A DNA stretch of 64,000 nt. It comes from Garcia nutans (lineage: Eukaryota > Streptophyta > Magnoliopsida > Malpighiales > Euphorbiaceae). The DNA is taken from contig CANTUV010000035.1 of the NCBI GenBank assembly GCA_947685225.1, positions 3,417,501 through 3,481,500 on the forward strand, given 5' to 3'. Below are positions 61,095 through 64,000 of this stretch, piece after piece. The position numbers and the translations under genes are program-made. Under the pieces are notes generated by a model that was given only the letters and a program-made list of their open reading frames with translations, did not search any database and was not told the DNA's origin. Each line of letters begins with the position of its first letter. The first letter of the stretch is position 1.

Positions 61095-64000
61095 TATACG
61101 AAATCAAAATTCAATACTAAGTTCAACTCCGAATATAAAACGGATTTAATTCTGATTTTTTTTAGCAATAATTAAATTCTGTTTAAACAAGAAAAATAGT
61201 ATTTTTCTATTTTATTTTAAATATAGTATAAAAATAATATATATAAATTAAAAAATAATTAATTATTATAAATTTTATAAAAATTTTATTATAATTTATT
61301 AAAATATTTTTTTTCTTTCATTTTATTTATTATCTTTTAATAATTAATAGAGATAATATTAAAATTTTTTAATTAATATTTTTAAAAATAATATTTAAAA
61401 TAAAATAAAATTATATCACATTTGAAATGAAATGAAAAAAATATTTATTTTGTAATTTTTATTTTTTTGGTATCCTGTTTCTTGGACATAAAGCGTAAGG
61501 GTTAATAAATAATAATATAGTATTTGTCCAAGTCAAAATCCAAGAGAACCCAAATACGTATAAATATGTTTTGACTTTTGCTCTTGTTCGATTTGGTTAC
61601 GTTACGATGTTTGTAAGTTAAATTTTTAGATAAAATAAAATCTTGCAAAATATTATCTTCGCCCAGTTTATTTTTCTTTTTAATTATTATTTGTTTTAGT
61701 ATTCTTTTTTATCATTAAAGTATATATTTATAATTTCATAATATTTTTTTTACAAATCATCCTTATAAATATATTCTATAAATTTATTATTTTAGATTAG
61801 AGGAATACAATCAGGATGAAGACACTAACATAAAAAGGGACGGCTGTTTTAAATTTTTTTTATATTCATATATATATATATATATTATTAAAATTTTAAA
61901 ATATTTAATTATCTTTCTTTAAATTTTTAAAATAGTTCTTTATCTTTTAATTTTTATAAAAAAGTTAAAACAACAAATTCAATATAAATCACTCTTTTAT
62001 AAAATTTTTATTTTATTTTTCTTCGTTAAAAAGTTTAACTTCGGCCCTGAGTATAATATAGTACTGCCAGATATTCATATATTGGAATAATAATAAATTA
62101 ACCTATTTTAGAATTTACTAGCAAATATTTTGAATGTGTATTGCTAGTGATTTAAGTTATTTTTTAACTTGACTTTTATATTATTGATGAATATATAATT
62201 TTTTAAATATAATACTATTCAAATGTAGTTTAATGATTAAGAACATACGTTACTTTCATTGTCTAAAAAATAATATAAGTTACTCTCATTTATGTTTTAG
62301 ATTCAAGTTTTATGTATTGTTAAATTGTAAAAGTTGCTGACTTTAAAAACCTTTCAGTTGGCTCTCGTGGTCTTTAAGACTGCAAGAAAATCGTAAGCAC
62401 GCAGACCTATTTCAACTGCCCTTTGTTTACGCTTATCTACATTGACTAAAAAGATAGCATTTAATTAATTAAATATTTTTCTTTAGAAACTTATTAATCA
62501 CAGTTTATAATAATTATTACTAATTATTACATTTTATCTTTTTTTTTCTTTATTTCAAGTATTATGAGTAATTTATTGTATTCATATAAATAAATAAGCT
62601 TCATGCTTCGAGAAGCTTACTCTCCTTTACCATATGCTATGCTGCTATGGACGAGTGGACCTAGTCTTGCAATTATTTCCTCAATTATCACTAATGTTAT
62701 TATTAATTAATTAATTAATTAATGACAATTAAATTATTTTTAAAATTACAAAATATGATAATTTTTTAGTACAAAATGATATATACATTTTTAATTTTAT
62801 AAAAATTAAAAAATTAATTATTTTTATTAAAAATATAAATTTATATATGATTTTTCTATTATACCATTATTTTAATATGAGATATATTTATTAAATATTT
62901 AAATAATTAATATCAAATATCAGTATAATAAAATTTTAATATATTAATTTATTTATTAAAATAGTAAATTAATGCATTGTAATTTGAGATAAATGTATAT
63001 ATATATGTCAATTTAAGAATAATAACGTATTTTTTAAAATTTATGCATTTTTATAAAAGTGATAAAAAATAGGGACTTCCTTGCATTTTTTTATCTTTTA
63101 TTTAATTATTAAGTGAATAACTTAATAACTAAATATTTATCTCTTGATAATATTAAGAATATAAATTATGTCAACTCTTAGTTATAGTTGTTTAAATATT
63201 TTTAATAAACATTAAAAGGCAAAATAGTATTCAATAATGAAAATCATGTAATCATATATTTAGTAACTAAAATTGCGACTCAAAATTCTTATAGAGTTTG
63301 GAAGAAAATCCTTTTTATATTTTATGCAGAAGCAATATTTCTAAATTGGATGATTGATTATTTTCTATATAAAATAGAATTATTATTTTAAATTAATTAA
63401 AATTTTTATTGAGTTAGAATTAATAATAAGTAATATTATAAATAAAAGTATTATATTATAGATCTTATAACTTGTGTTCGAACATGCAATTAGTTGCTGT
63501 CCAATGTATAATTTGGGGAGAAAAACCTAATTAAGAGTGATATAATTTCAATTTTATTTTGAGGGTAGTGAGCACATTGATGAATTTAGATTTAAGAATT
63601 TATGTATTATTTTTTTATTTTTTTATTTTTAATTTAATTAGTGAATTATATTTTATTTCTCTAAATATATATTTATGCCGAGCCACCTAACTTTATTATC
63701 TTTTTTATTTTTTATTATTTTATAGTTACATATTTTATATTGTCACCAAATTAAATTTTAGATTGATCATAGTAATCATACAAATATTGAGGTTCAAACA
63801 TTATAAATATTTTTTAATTGAATTTAAATTATAAATTAAATATATAACTCTTTAGTATTATTGTAAGCGGCTTCAATATAATTTGATTAAAAATTTCATA
63901 AATATATTGAAAAGACTTGGAAAAATTACAAAATGATATTGTTAATTTTGCAAAAGTTTGACTTTGTAGTTGACAACGACAGAGGAACAAATATATATAT
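61095..64000. other. AT-rich intergenic DNA at the right edge
   Basis: No gene, RNA or bounded transposon recognised on either strand. There are (TA)n and (TAAT)n runs (for example near 61870 and 62700). A less AT-rich patch near 62590-62670 has no open frame. Confidence 0.55.

Noticed and set aside
1..64000. tRNA or rRNA genes
   Set aside because: I looked for tRNA-like B-box and cloverleaf sequence and for rRNA cores and saw none. The only tRNA-related sequences are retrotransposon primer-binding sites.

Overview
This window is nuclear DNA of a flowering plant, most likely a eudicot; the species cannot be told from the sequence. The evidence is a very AT-rich background, one intron-containing gene with GT-AG splice sites, precursors of the plant CEP peptide-hormone family, and a dense set of plant-type transposons (Tekay-like and Athila-like Ty3/gypsy, two Ty1/copia, a Mutator-like element, several hAT-type elements and a Tourist-like MITE). 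I see no bacterial or organellar genes.

Layout. 866-15043 is a decayed chromodomain Ty3/gypsy element bounded by a perfect 5-bp target duplication (CAAAC). A 5'-half fragment of an Athila-like element (about 8950-12740) lies inside its integrase in the opposite direction, and part of the integrase is deleted at the junction. 15049-20700 is AT-rich intergenic DNA with one hAT-like MITE. 20705-25885 is a decayed Ty1/copia element. 26.2-37.4 kb is a CEP peptide-hormone region: a CEP gene split by a 740-bp hAT element, an intact-looking second small secreted peptide gene, two CEP fragments, and tandemly repeated spacer DNA. 37506-42736 is a younger, minus-strand Ty1/copia element with a perfect target duplication. 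42.7-56.4 kb is non-genic and built of nested DNA transposons; the largest is a 5.4-kb Mutator-like element (50188-55635) with very long inverted arms, a 9-bp target duplication and only the start of a transposase left. At 56.5 kb there is one more decayed CEP gene. 57226-60751 is the only conventional multi-exon gene, an apparently intact six-exon, 342-residue NodH-like sulfotransferase on the minus strand. 60.9-64 kb is its 5' flank followed by AT-rich DNA.

How it fits together. The likely functional content is the sulfotransferase gene, the short CEP-like gene at 30529-30798, and possibly the disrupted CEP gene if other alleles lack the insertion. CEP precursors enter the secretory pathway and are cut to about 15-residue hormones. 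Four loci on the same strand carry a CEP-type C-terminus in different states of repair, as expected of a family growing by local duplication and decaying by transposon insertion, frameshift and stop codons. I found no convincing previously unknown biological system. The most informative observations are the transposon-split CEP gene and the Mutator-like element whose ends can be fixed to the base from its target duplication and from two unfilled copies of its target repeat.
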